Shown: positions 45,001 to 56,086 of the stretch, in pieces
How positions within the stretch are numbered: the stretch's first letter is position 1
Layout: the number at the start of each line of letters is the position of its first letter
NCBI GenBank assembly: GCA_949361645.1
Contig: OX442418.1
Coordinates: forward strand, 11,256,632-11,320,631
Length of the DNA: 64,000 bases
Direction: 5' to 3'
Source of the DNA: Spongilla lacustris
Taxonomy: Eukaryota > Porifera > Demospongiae > Spongillida > Spongillidae
Position numbers and translations under genes: made by a program
The notes under the pieces: generated by a model
The model's database searches: none
Seen by the model: the letters and a program-made list of their open reading frames with translations, nothing else
Told to the model about the DNA's origin: nothing

Positions 45001-45749
45001 ATGTTTCCACCAAACCCAGAATTGTCAGGCACATATAATCTCCCCACTTCATTCATACAGTTTTTGATGGGCACCTGTTGAAGATTGTTTTTTACATATT
45101 GGTTACTGCCCACAAATGATGACCTCATTATCTGAGACTGTCCTAACACATTTACTCCAAAGAGGCCATATCCTGAGCTGTTCCGAACTGACAGACCATC
45201 TACCAGGAGATCATACACGTCGGAGAGGTAAATACCAGTACTAATATTAAATGCTGCTATATTTTGTCCACAATTTATTATGGTGAGGTTTGAAAGAGTA
45301 AGGTTTAAAACATTAGAAAATAAAAGTCCAGAAGGGTTAGTGCATAAGATGATTGTTGATGATTGATGGTAGGAGATATTTTTATCATACGCATAAGGGT
45401 CAAATCCATATTCTTCAACATCCTCAGCCACTGAACGTTGTGTGAAGTTATCTGATCCTACCAAACGCATGTTCACTATGTCCTGTACTGAAAGGAAGCT
45501 TCCTAAATCAAAAAGGTGTACACCTGGTAAAAAAATGAATTCTGTTCCAGATTGAAAGTAATACGAAGCATTGTTGAAGTATGTTTTAAAGTCCAGGCAT
45601 GTATAATTAACTTTAGTACAAGTGGAAACATTTGGAGTGACGTAAAATGTATTTTTATATTGTGAGGCGGCGCTGCGAGGCATGCACAAAATGGCTGCCA
45701 GTAGAAGGGCCAAATTCGTTCCAAGTAAATGAAACGTTTTGTAATCCAT
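42075..45749 (-). CDS. Beta-helix multi-membrane surface protein, paralogue 3
   Basis: Intronless, 1224 residues from the chosen start. The frame is open 19 codons further upstream (to 45806), but the Met at 45749 (MDYKTFHLLGTNLALLLAAI) aligns with the start of paralogue 2 and begins a proper signal peptide. Same layout as paralogue 2: glycosylated beta-helix region (ATYGGAIYID, AVFTGGAIYVE), Cys-rich CPFDYC / RSGVLCGGCQRNLSMTFGTS segment, about nine hydrophobic segments with QFVFP and YDGNVEYLGKKH. The tail differs: it ends VNVFANADEH and lacks the REPLLE motif of the other two. Some stretches are almost identical to paralogue 2 at DNA level while the extracellular middle is strongly diverged. 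This is consistent with tandem duplication plus gene conversion. Confidence 0.9.
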   Translation of the reverse strand: MDYKTFHLLGTNLALLLAAILCMPRSAASQYKNTFYVTPNVSTCTKVNYTCLDFKTYFNNASYYFQSGTEFIFLPGVHLFDLGSFLSVQDIVNMRLVGSDNFTQRSVAEDVEEYGFDPYAYDKNISYHQSSTIILCTNPSGLLFSNVLNLTLSNLTIINCGQNIAAFNISTGIYLSDVYDLLVDGLSVRNSSGYGLFGVNVLGQSQIMRSSFVGSNQYVKNNLQQVPIKNCMNEVGRLYVPDNSGFGGNIIFQYSNEVPTTSLKCQINIFYVLVALGINDGPYGAGLTLISNEDNKNLTVYIDNIVTYRNNGYNGTNFYISSSSNASVMLTNIFSAYATSVSSGGLYEYIKPVYQSLFTVKNSIFECNFSEQSTGSSLYIYILDAFHYALVENCTFRQDQTKYSLSVKGNNNENVNKGELTSSSVYGSSISIDGVEWEINNCVLQNSTGFYTESVIHVNQHHSFLQSKMIISLSSVLFHGNNTFIISKIIAYYSDVYLEGNNTFSNSVLPSSGGIISLFERSTITFTANSNTIFSNNTATYGGAIYIDKDSSLYIGSHTTVSFINNTAVFTGGAIYVEASTNTTCFYSLNCTEIEGIHLYFDSNYAGDAGSVLYGGNIDTCQIQPSCLNDSTYVFNKITQLGYHNPSTSVISSDSPCLYICDESSNRVCLTDQNVTVYPGQIFTLSLIAVGQRNTIVPTVILVYSIAGNGVIGIVKTLKQCSSYVIPYELNNGTLKLTTESAMNSGQFLMNSYSLDIIILPCPVLFTNSSSCICDPLLQRYNLVCNISDLTVLNTGNIWIGLTSQNSTAYQKSCPFDYCTGNKTINVLDLDSQCSYNRSGVLCGGCQRNLSMTFGTSRCASCSNYYLFLIFVFIAMGLFLVLVVFISKFTVTNGVFNGIVLYANLIRINDNIFFQHRSGYSSFLSVLIAWINLDWGIDTCFYNGMESYAKTWLQFVFPISLIGMVILAARYSTSLSKLFRFNAVPVLSTLVLLSYSNILQIIITIFSPASLNTMNSSADSYVWQYDGNVEYLGKKHLPLFIFGLVVIIFLITPYLSILLLAPCLQARSHWRYLQWVNKLKPFLDSYQAPFKDRYRFWPGVLLFIRLPLYLVFILSDSTPVKMLAIIACALIYMCMAVGLSVYKKWSDLMIEMAFIINISIISSSFLAIGDSGSCGIILFLGVTTALMLTGYIIVYERIRRTWNKVPLDGIRRPMVNVFANADEH

Positions 45750-45806
45750 TGTGGAACCAACTACTGAGTATAAAAAAGGAAATATGTCAAATGCTGCAAC
45801 AATCAC

Positions 45807-48008
45807 ACGTTATCATCTTGTGATTGGGGCACTACACCTCATTATGCACTTGAAATTGGACTATCCACACTATGGAATGTTTAACACCGCGTCCGAATGT
45901 TTTTAGGTCGAACACAACTTTCAAGGAATTAGTCGGAACGCCCCAATTGTCTAGAAAAGCATATTTTTAGATAGTTCAACTATCACCTAGACATTGGGCG
46001 TTGTTTTCTGCCTTATATCTAACGTGGACACTTCCCTGTATGTGTTCAAAGTGACGCGGTTTTATGTTTTTCGGTTACGAAGCGTTGAGGAGGACACTTT
46101 TTTCCTAGACAATTAAGAGCCGCATTGGATACGCTTTTTGGTACTATTAGGAGGACACAATGAATACCGTTTTAGCAGTTAGCTTAGTTCTTGTACAAAA
46201 CTCACGGTTATCTACCTCGTTCGAGGACTTAAAGAGGTCAGTGTACGAGATATCAATAACCGGACGGGAACGAACGAGAGGAAAGAAGGCGGTGTATTTG
46301 TCTCACGTGGTTCAGATTTATAGCAACTTATTGTAGTGATGTAGTGTAACTATGACCTGGCGGCATATTTATAGTACCTTATTGTAGTGACACATTTTAA
46401 CTTGCAGACCCCGCGTGACGTCAATCAACACGTAAAATTACCTTACATATGGCCAAACATTAGGTATTCGAGTGTGGAGTCGAGATCCAAACGAGTTTTT
46501 TTTTGTTTTGTTTCTACGCTAATATGATAGGCTACTGCCAGAATCTGTTCAAGCGCTACCTATCCGATCCAGTTGAGCATGTCTACATTGTTTTCAAATT
46601 CAGAAATCTTGTCAGAAAAGTGTCCCTTTTCCATCTTACCCTCTCGACTTTAAAAAAACGCAGGTCCTCGGCGGATATGGTTACAAGGCTGGAAGTACCT
46701 TCAAACATCGTGCAGGGAGTTGAACTACTAGGTACACCAGTATTTGTGGCAATTGGAACCCTTCCGACTAATTTGACAAAAAGTGAGTTCGACAGATTGG
46801 GCCAAAAAAAAAACATTCGAATTTCACGGACGCGGTTAAAAATATGCGCGTATTTCAATTGCAAGAGACAACTTTTCCTATATAATGGGACAGTATCCAA
46901 AAAAAATGATAATTCGCATACATAAAATTAATAATTGTACAGTTATAAAAATGCCTCGCGATTTAACCCCTTTAACTCCCGAATGATAAATGGTATTTAC
47001 TTCCTTTGTTTTTACACTTCATACTACACCATTTCTCTAATTTTAATTTTCTAATTGTTTCGGGCCTGAAGTTGATGTGACCATGTGCGCCGCTTGTGGG
47101 GATATTTGCACATTGTGTATCATAGACATAGAAATAATGCTTCATTTGAGTCACAAATTATAAAATAGGGACTATTAAAGAATAAAGAGGACACAATTAC
47201 CGGTTAATATGAAATATTCATCAAAAGTTTGGGGTTACCGGTACTTTCCTTGTGATACAACGATGAAAAGAAGCGCCGCGTGGTTGCTTTCAGATGAATT
47301 CCTCTACCATGCACATTGAATATGGCAATAAATATGCATATCGTAGTGAATATGCAAGACTCAATTAATATTCCGTTCTATCAACTTCTAGGTAACTACA
47401 AGACCTACATGTGCAAATCGACCCTCAATAAAACCATCTAATGTATACATGCATACATTGGTAAAGTATTGGAGACAGAAAGCCATGCGCGGCTAGGTAT
47501 GAATAACGATATACCAATATTGAACGCTACTCACGGCCAATCAGATCGCTCCGCTATCAGTATGCGCTTGCAGCCCCTACAAGAGAAAAAATGAGAGAGC
47601 GAGTAAAGAGGGCATTAAAATGTTATAGCGTCAATTCGTTCTTAATAAAATCGCGCCCCCTAGTATTACGGCGCCCCCCAACATTTGGAATGCGTTATGC
47701 ATGTACTAGTTATTTTACACCCTTCAAGGCACTAGGCCTTTAATATTTTATAATACATACCATGCTTGCCACGGACACGGTGAACGGTCAGTGCTAATTG
47801 AACCATTAACCAGAGATCTACGAAGAGCTTACTGATTCAGAAGGTTTTAGTAGTGATACATACACAGCATGTATATCAATGCAGACAACTCACTATAAGT
47901 TCAGTTTGTACAGCATTCGTTTCATTCGTATTTTGTACGCCATCAATGCTATAGCTAGCTATATAGGGGTTGGCAAGCCCTTTATAACGAAACTCTGCAC
48001 GCTTGTGG

Positions 48009-48045
<37 letters not shown>

Positions 48046-51000
48046 AACCAACCCGATTTTGTGATCGAGTTGAGGGTAAAGTTGATAGTTCTGGTTGATA
48101 CGCTTGGCCTTGCTATTAATCCAATAGTGTGCTGCTGCAGCGCGAGAAACGATTACTTTGCGGTTAAGAGCAACACCGATTTTGAATTGTTTACCCATGT
48201 TCTTCCGTGGAAGATACAAATAGCGCGAGGGAGGCGGAAACAAAATCCGCAACACCACAACATTTGATAGGTTTTGTCCGCATTTTTAACGGATGTTTAC
48301 GCTGGTTAACGCTCTATTTCGTAACTCGACGGTAATTGTGACCGCTGCAGTGTAATTGCATATTTTCTTACGCGGCTATATTATTATGTTACACGTTCAG
48401 TAACAAATTATGTTTCGCTAGTACCCAAATGGATGCCAAACACAAACGAGGTTGTTTGGTTGCTATACCTCAAAAGATGCTTATAGAATATAATTGAAGG
48501 AAATGAAAGGTCCACGGTTTAACAAAATGCTAACCGGAGATAACACTCGGTAGCTGGATCTATGGTTAAAATTCGTTTGAACGTCGATTAACAGAGCGCC
48601 CCGAAAAGATCATGTAAATATTAAAACAATATATAACCATTCATGTTCTTGTGCGACTGAGCCGCTACGTCATTAGGCCTATGTGGATTATAAACACCTG
48701 GGCGAAGTCTGCGGCCCTCGATCGCTCCATATGTCTTTCTTGGCTGACTTTGTGCGCTGCATTGTGTGAACCACGGGTGAAAAAAAGGTCCCTTGCATAT
48801 ATACCTTCTGCAAAAGGTTTCATGCTGCATCGGTTTGGGGAATTTCGCCTCCGGTTATTATCAGTAACGTATAAACCACACGCCTGATTTCCAACACGTA
48901 AGAACTATATATAAAGTAATCTTCATCATCCAACCTTCTGAAAAATGTAAATTTTATCGTTCGTACTTATGCCAATATATGCTGCGTCAAAATTTTGTTT
49001 AAAAAAAATACTGCTTTCAAAATAGGGAGCGAGGTGTTAAAATCTGTATAACCTATAGCTGTTTTTGATATAATCAAAATTGAAAAAGAAGAAAGGACCT
49101 TCGTAAAATGAAATACGCTGCACTTAATTACTCTTCTTCATGACAATATAGTTCAAAAAAGTGCGTCCTTAAAATTAAGGGCACTAACCGTGCTTAATTA
49201 AGGACGAAATGCCACTGGAGATTGAACATTTAACCTAGGTATACACACAGATAATTGTTAGCTCCTGCGAACATCGCGCGGCATTCGCCGGATAGATCTT
49301 TAATTGGTTTATCATCGCAATTAGACCGCAGATGCACGTACTTGTACAAACAAGCTAAGTAACCCCCAATATATCTACCTCAAATTAACTAATAAATGAC
49401 TCAGACTGTTCAGTGCATGATCCAGTAGTAGGCCGGGCCACATTCTAATACATCACACACACACAGTACACGTACCGTTGATCTCAATGCTTGGCTTTGG
49501 CTTATTTGCTATATTTTCACACTGTAGTATAGTCGCGTATATGGCATCGTACTATTATTGATCGAAATGCTCTAAATTTATATAGGGTCCTTGATCCCGG
49601 TCCCGGCTTTAGTAATATTTTCGCACCGTATATACATTGTACATGCTGAATATTATAGTATTCATATTTGACCTCCGCTTGGTAGGCCCGGGGTATACGT
49701 ATATATATATATATATATATACAGTTTATGCATCAACCCACTGTAGACCGATGAAATGAATGAGTGTTTATGCATGCATATAATCATGAAAATGCACATT
49801 GAAAAATACATCAACACAATGCCAGCTAGTGTTGCCACGAAATAATCTTCATCTTTAATCGTCTATTATCGTGATATTATAATATCGTGATATGACCAAT
49901 ATAAATATCGTATCGCCTGTCATTGTTGGGGTTATGGCTAATATGTACCGCGGTGTCCCAAAAACCTACATACAACACCTATCGGTACTTGCTACCAAAA
50001 ACCATTTCATGCATGCGCGTTAATTGACCGCAATTCGTTCAAAATAATCGTTTCGGCTAGCACGCGGCACGGTGCTGGATTGTTTGCAGCAATGAACATG
50101 TGCTATGGATTGGTGGTGCGGTATAAACGTGGGTAGATATTGTGAAATGTATTTTTGATGTGCTCGCGCAGCTTCTCAGTAGCGGAACTGCAATATATGT
50201 TATGCCCTTACTAGTGTAGCATCCACGTGATCGAGAGGTCACAACCCTGTAGCTGTATACAATGTGTGAATGTATATGAGTTGTTCTGTGTAGCCACAAG
50301 ATCGTCTACATCTATGCAAACATGTAATAGTTATTGGTGACAATCGTTAAACAAAAAACGTTTCTCAGTATGTTTTTCTTTTTACATTGATGTATGGCGA
50401 AATTAACTGCAAGGCTCTATATGCAGCAATGTAAACAACAGCTCTGTTACAAGCAGAAGCATGCATGAAGGACCAATTAAAGACTTAGAAGGTCGAGGTT
50501 CATTGAGGGCGCGAAAACTGTTACTGCATGGTCATAGCATGACCTTGCCCTTTCATCAATAAGAATTCATATATACTGTACATGTTTATGCGGATACACG
50601 ATTTTACGACTATACTACTAGAGAAAACGTTGGCATATCTTCATTTTCTGTGCCTTGTAGCTACTTCCAGTTTGAACATGACCAAATGATGGAATACTGA
50701 AGAATACGCAGTTTCAAAAAGGCTCGTCTAAGGAATAGCACTTTGTTAGACGAGCTTAAAATGATGATGCCTTTTGCAAAACCCACCCATGGTTACATGC
50801 ATGTAGTATCCAGTCTATAGCTGGCGCCGCACGCGTATACGAACCAGGCAGCGCAAAGTATAATTCATTGGTGGGAAGAGAGAGACCACTGGTACAGCAT
50901 AAACTATTTATAGCAACTAGCCAAAGCCTGTCTGACTCCGAACCAAACCAGTTTGACAAACTAAACCAGTTCCTAACAAGTTACACACACTAAACCGGTT

Positions 51001-51159
51001 TCTAAGAATGTAAAGAACCAGGTGCTACTGTAGACAATGGGTCCAGGGATTACATGTACAACACCTAACACAATGTAGCACTGTAGGGTGTACATGTCCA
51101 TTTAGGAAGGAATTAATTAGTGGGAATCATCTCCAAACTATCAAATGTGTTTGCTGCGT
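45807..51159. other. Gene-poor stretch, no supported gene
   Basis: I see only unsupported short frames, for example a 140-codon plus frame at 46503-46925 and a 78-codon plus frame at 48651-48887. Structures present are a 34-G run (48011-48044), a short AT repeat (49699-49721) and a small stem (AAGGCTCGTCTAAG / TTAGACGAGCTT, 50719-50759). Confidence 0.45.
48011..48044. repeat. Poly-G run (34)
   Basis: Uninterrupted G run after CTTGTGGTT and before AAACCAACC. No transposon end is visible beside it. Confidence 0.97.
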
Positions 51160-51232
51160 TTACAAGAGCGTAGTCACTCCAACAGGAGCATAGTCACTCC
51201 AACAGGGATACAGTCACTCCAACAGGGATGTG
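51160..51232. repeat. Short tandem repeat, ~20-base unit, three copies
   Basis: AGTCACTCCAACAGG occurs three times in a row with small differences between copies (GCGT, GCAT, ATAC before the core). Confidence 0.85.
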
Positions 51233-51624
51233 CTGGCATTTTCATGCAGATGAGTTATTATCTACCTACCTGCACATGCATGGTCCTTTCTTAAAAAATA
51301 AAATATAAATATAAATCAATTAAGTTGTACAACCACTTGAAATGATGCACCGCTGTCAGAGCTAATCTACATTGCTTACAAGTTGAAATGACATGTAATC
51401 CCTTTAATTTCCAGAGCTCTCATTGTAATTGAAGGAAGAAGTGCATCTGTTGCTGTCATATTAAGAAATTCACTCAGCTTATCATAAGGAAAACAGAACT
51501 GGTGATATCCCTGGTGCTAGTTTTGGATTGAAACTAAGTAAAATTGTTTATGAACTACTGTATTTATCATCCATGGCTGGTGTTCCTCTAAAACACACTC
51601 CACTAAAATTAGTTGCATGTACAG

Positions 51625-52088
51625 ACGTCCATTATATTGTCAAGAATGACTTCTAGTTTTGTCTCCAGCCCCAATATTTTGCTGCAGTGATGTCAGTGTG
51701 TCACAGTGCCATTTTGTAGCATAGCAGTGGGCATACATGTATACTCTTTTCTCTATGGTGGCATATTGGGGTCCCCAAGATAAATTTCTGTTGCATCATG
51801 ATAGATTGTGTGTATCCAAACATGAATGCTGAAAGCATCTAGTTCTGAATAAAAAGCAAGGAAACAAGTAAATAAAAATATTATCAAGTTTAGTATTTGA
51901 AGGCAATGATGGTGTACAATAGCTGGGAAACAAGGGTTGATGAGGAAAACAAAATAGTCCTATATTGCTATTAGTTAATATAGGACTATTTGTGTTACCT
52001 TATCACCAAACCTTTGTTTTCCTGCTTATTTCAACATCAACCATGCATTGCCATATACTGACCACCATAGAGAATTTTTAAATTTACT
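51625..52088. mobile_element. Foldback element (same family as 30081 and 39201)
   Basis: The right end ATAGAGAATTTTTAAATTTACTTG mirrors a diverged left end near 51740-51765 (TTCTCTATGGTGGCAT). The centre pairs TAGTCCTATATT / AATATAGGACTA (51956-51988). The outer 110 bases (51625-51735) are also shared with 29968-30080. Confidence 0.65.
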
Positions 52089-53195
52089 TGTGACTAAAAT
52101 ATATTGAGCACTATATACCTCGGGACCATTATTATTCATGAATAACTTGCACAAATACTTTTCATCATACATCCAGTACATTTAGTATCTCGTAATACAG
52201 TAATCCATTTGGTGAGTACATGTAGTCGATATGAAGGCGAGTCACACTATCCATGTACTACTAGATCCTTGGAAATGTTGACCGCGAGTGCGTGCACAGT
52301 TGTAATTTCAAACGTCTTTTTACATGCAACAATGTGTACGCAACTTCATACAACGATCGAGTTGTGTACACATTAATATTGTTACATGTAAACGGACGGA
52401 TGTAATGTAATTAGACAAGCAAGTACTCATGCACGTTCAACATTTCCAAGAACCGTGTATACAATATACAACTCGGTATACAAACCAACAAAGAGTTACA
52501 CCCGGCCTGCATGTTTAATAAAGTAGGGCAGTAGTGCTTAGAAGGCCAGACTTCAGCATATCTGTGGGCATGCTGGGGCCATTCTCAGAACTATACATAT
52601 ATGTCTAAATCTAGCCATTGTACCCAAATATAATTTAGATACCATAGGTATTATAATATCGAAATTCAACTGGGCTGGGAGTGGCTTGATAAAAATTATT
52701 TAATTAATTGGAGTTGTTGGAACACGGGTTTTTCACAGTGGACATTCACGGATATTTAGATGACCAATTGCACATTTACGTAAAAATGATTTTAGTAGCT
52801 CATTAACGGGCTAACATATTCAAGGCCTGTTTCAGCTACAACCCAGTTTCACTACGCCTCTCTATTGATATTTCCAAGCGTAGTAATAGTCTAAGCACAA
52901 ACTCAAGTCAACTGCTCACATGTTTACAGCATTTCAACATACGGCGCTACGCTTCTAGTAATCACGTGCTCCTTAATTCGTTACGAGTACATCTTTTGGC
53001 AAGCTATTTGTGAGGCTCTCGAACTTCCAGTGAGTAGTGACGATAAAAAAACAGAATCTAGGGGCATTGTAAAACAATCTAAGCTGGGTCATGTCTCGAG
53101 ACGCGACATCTAGGACATATAAAATCTATGAATAATTATCAACATCTTGGTTTTTATATATGCTTTGCGATGGAGTTCCATAACAGTTAGCTTAC
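52089..53195. other. No supported gene
   Basis: Intergenic. A plus-strand stretch YEYIFWQAICEALELP followed by a GTGAGT donor near 53030 might be an exon of the RAG1N-like sequence that follows, but this is weak. Confidence 0.3.
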
Positions 53196-53199
53196 AAAA

Positions 53200-53887
53200 C
53201 ATTGCAGAGTGTGCGGTGAGAGGTTGGTGGCGGCAAATGAGCATATAAAACTCCATATTTTAGAAAAAGGAGCTTAAACTAGCTTTTGGTATCGACGATC
53301 ATATCGAGATCCACCCACCATCGTTCTGCAAACCGTGTAAGCATACCGTAGACAAGTGTGAAGTGAGTGAGGAGCAAATTATAACTGAATTTAATTGCAT
53401 GATCACATTTAGGTTTGCCAGCATTTTGAGGTGCTGGTGAAAGGTGGTACGAAGAAATGTGACAAAACATACTGCAAGAAGTCAAGTGAATCACTACAGT
53501 CATTATTTACACATATTGGGTACATTGCACCAAAGAGTTTCAATTTCAACCAGTGTCCAGCCAGCTGCTACACAATCCCTTTCTGCCATCAACTATCTAA
53601 AGTGTCCACTCTGCCTTTGTATTCTGCACAGGCGAGTAGAGCTACCATGCCGAAGTCTTGCCTGTGCAGAATGTATCATAACATGCCTGACATTGTCAGC
53701 AAACAACACATGTTCCTGTTGTTATGACAACTCACCTTTAACTGCTTCCAACATAAATGCAGCTCCTGACATCGTCTTGTCCCTCCTAAGTGATGCATTG
53801 CTTCAATGCAACTCAAGTAAAACAGACCTTCCAGCAGGAGCGTACCTCTCACATGTTTGCAACACCATCTCCTCCATGTGGTACTGA
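53200..53887 (+). pseudogene. RAG1 N-terminal-like (zinc-binding + RING) sequence, broken
   Basis: Plus strand, three pieces. (1) HCRVCGERLVAANEHIKLHI (53200-53274), then a stop/one-base shift at 53275, then KLAFGIDDHIEIHPPSFCKP and CKHTVDKCE, with a GTGAGT donor. (2) After a TTTAG acceptor near 53411: VCQHFEVLVKGGTKKCDK. (3) From about 53551: NYLKCPLCLCILHRRVELPC, RSLACAECIITCL, then CSCC. The C-x2-C ... C-x-S-x2-C-x2-C ... C-x2-C spacing follows the RAG1 RING finger position by position, with Ser at the usual His, and piece 1 fits the CR.CG...IHP..FC..C domain before it. Transposon proteins resembling only the RAG1 N-terminus (N-RAG-TP) were described in molluscs. No RAG1 catalytic core is present here. 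Confidence 0.6.
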
Positions 53888-55913
53888 GGTAAACATGGCA
53901 TCTGTAATTCAAAGAATGTGGATGGGTATTAACTATGTGATATATGTTTTGCTAAGACGCTACGGTGTATCGTCAAAGAGCACTTGATAAGTATTGCTCC
54001 TGACTCAATCCGTGCTCATCCACCACCTACAAAGAGAGCAAAACGTATGCCAAAACACGTTGTTGCTTCATAGCAGTGGATTTATACCGGGCCGGTATAA
54101 GCATACCAAATCGCGTCTCAGAAAATAAGTAACATAAAACGAAAGCGCAATCTATGTACAGTACCTTTGTAAAAGTCGTTTCTCAACTGGAAGTTCGCAC
54201 GTTGGGGACTAACTAGTTTTGAAAACCTACCTCTGCGTAAGTAGGCCGCTTTTGAACAACACTTCTCCAGAGCGTAACATTTCTTGATGCCCAAACACAC
54301 CTTATTCAGTAGAGCACAGGTTCGTCTTCAACAATACCTCGTCTAAAGGGTCACCGCGTGTTCCATTCAGTAACTGTACAGCGAACTCCAACGGGTACAA
54401 ATCATTACAACCGTTGCTAGGTGAGGTAATTGCCATTTCAAAATGTCGGGGCGTAGGACTTTTTGTCCATCAATTGAATGGATCGAAACACCCGTGGGAA
54501 TGATCCCATTAATGATTTATAAATAACTATTGACTTCTTGGGGCTTAGAAACAAGACTAATGGTGTACTGGCATAAAGTATTCGCACACCGAGTCATTGT
54601 AACAGTGCTTATCACAAAGAGAGTAAAAAAATTAAGTGTTTTAACCCAGTAACTTTATACCTCCGTTATTTGGTCACATTTCAACGTACACAGAGTCCAT
54701 GCCTCTAAGAAAAAATTAATATGCTGCGTTTACATGCTGACAAATTACTACCACAAGCCCTGTGTCATGCATCAAGGGCTCAATCAACCCTTCTTAGGCA
54801 TCACGACATTATAAAGAGGAGCTGTCCGAGCAAATAAAAAAAGTGCTCTCAAAGTTAAAACTTGAACTGTATTTCGCAAGGAATAAATTAACTCTTTGTC
54901 GAGAGCGCCAAGTGCATCAGTTTACATGTATGCATGCACATGCATAACGATTGGTACATGCAATTATCTTTCCTTATATATGCGGATCATGTGCCACCTT
55001 AAAGTCACGTGTTGATCACAACTCCATGCCTTATAAGTACATTTTACTACAAAGTGCGTGTGCACAACTGACTATGCTATAGAACACCATTATTTTCATG
55101 ACTACACTAATGTAAAGTGTTAATCACTTGGAACAGGAATGTGTAACCCATGGCCACATACATGCATCAATGAAGCACATCATGCTAAAATGGCTGAAGA
55201 TTGCTGGCCAGTTACCTCCATATAAAGGGTTGCGTGTTGTAACAATATGTGCCAGGATATATGAAATGTCATACAGAAATGTGCTTGGGCCTATACACAC
55301 ACAATCAGCTGCTAGTAATTTAAATAGCTTCCTAACTGAGACAGGGCAAGTACACAAAAACGAGCATGATACTGGCCGCAAATTGCTGGCGCATGCATGT
55401 GGTTTGTTAATCTACTTCCCCTGCTTCTTACCGTGTGGGTGAATCCCGGCCTGTTAAGTTAAGTTTTCGGCTTGTCAGGTCAGGGTCCCACCTGTCAGGC
55501 CAAGCTGAAAGTCCGGCCTTGCAGGCCGGGCTGGCCTTCGGCAGACCTGGGTCTGGGTACGGAGCCCTAGCAGCCTTGTAACTCTTTCGCACTTTTGAAG
55601 TCACAAAACATATGTAGCATAATCTTGTAGTAACAGATGTAATATGACAAGAATTACTTGCTTCCACACGCTGGCACTGCAACCTGTGCCTTTGCACGAA
55701 CATTTAATCGTTTAAGCCACCGTCCTTTCACCTACAAGTACATGTATGACTATTTAATTTCTGGTTCTGCGTATCCGCCCCTGATGTGATGTACTGCAAG
55801 TAATAATTATCACCTGATTTGATGTCCTGACCTGCACATGTACCTAATTTGTATATAAGTAATAAACCCCTCAGTATAGTTCTAGCCCCATAATATATAA
55901 AACTGATTGGTTG
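53888..55913. other. No supported gene
   Basis: A 104-codon plus frame at 55128-55442 has no recognised domain. 55440-55625 resembles the GC-rich module plus the AGTCACAAAACATA...AGCATAAT phrase of the 9044-9317 repeat. Confidence 0.35.
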
Positions 55914-56067
55914 TGTAAGTGACCAACAGGTATGATATAGTGACAGCAGTTAATAGCACTTGCAATCACGCGTTACAACTGTACTTAATACAAAAATAGG
56001 TACTTTATATATTAAATGTCACACGACACTGAAGGTCTTTCTGCGCAAGCGCATGCAGCTCGTTACA
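55914..56067 (-). repeat. 3' LTR of the Ty3/gypsy element
   Basis: 154 bases, identical to 60884-61037 except two transitions (GGTATGAT/GGTACGAT and CACGCG/CACGCA). It is the downstream LTR because the element is on the minus strand. Confidence 0.97.
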
Positions 56068-56086
56068 CTGCTCCCCCTTCTTCTCT
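56068..56086 (-). promoter_or_regulatory. Polypurine tract
   Basis: Minus strand reads AGAGAAGAAGGGGGAGCAG directly before the 3' LTR. This is the usual site for plus-strand priming. It overlaps the very end of the Gag-Pol frame. Confidence 0.85.

Noticed and set aside
45750..45806. Upstream Met of paralogue 3 (MIVAAFDIFPFLYS...)
   Set aside because: It adds 19 residues with no counterpart in paralogue 2. The Met at 45749 begins the aligned signal peptide.
46503..46925. 140-codon plus-strand frame; the phrase VQGVELLGTPVF loosely recalls an RT-element motif
   Set aside because: Similarity is too short to call, and no neighbouring RT motifs were seen.
55128..55442. 104-codon plus-strand frame
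   Set aside because: No recognised motif; may be a fragment of an unknown element, but nothing supports a gene.
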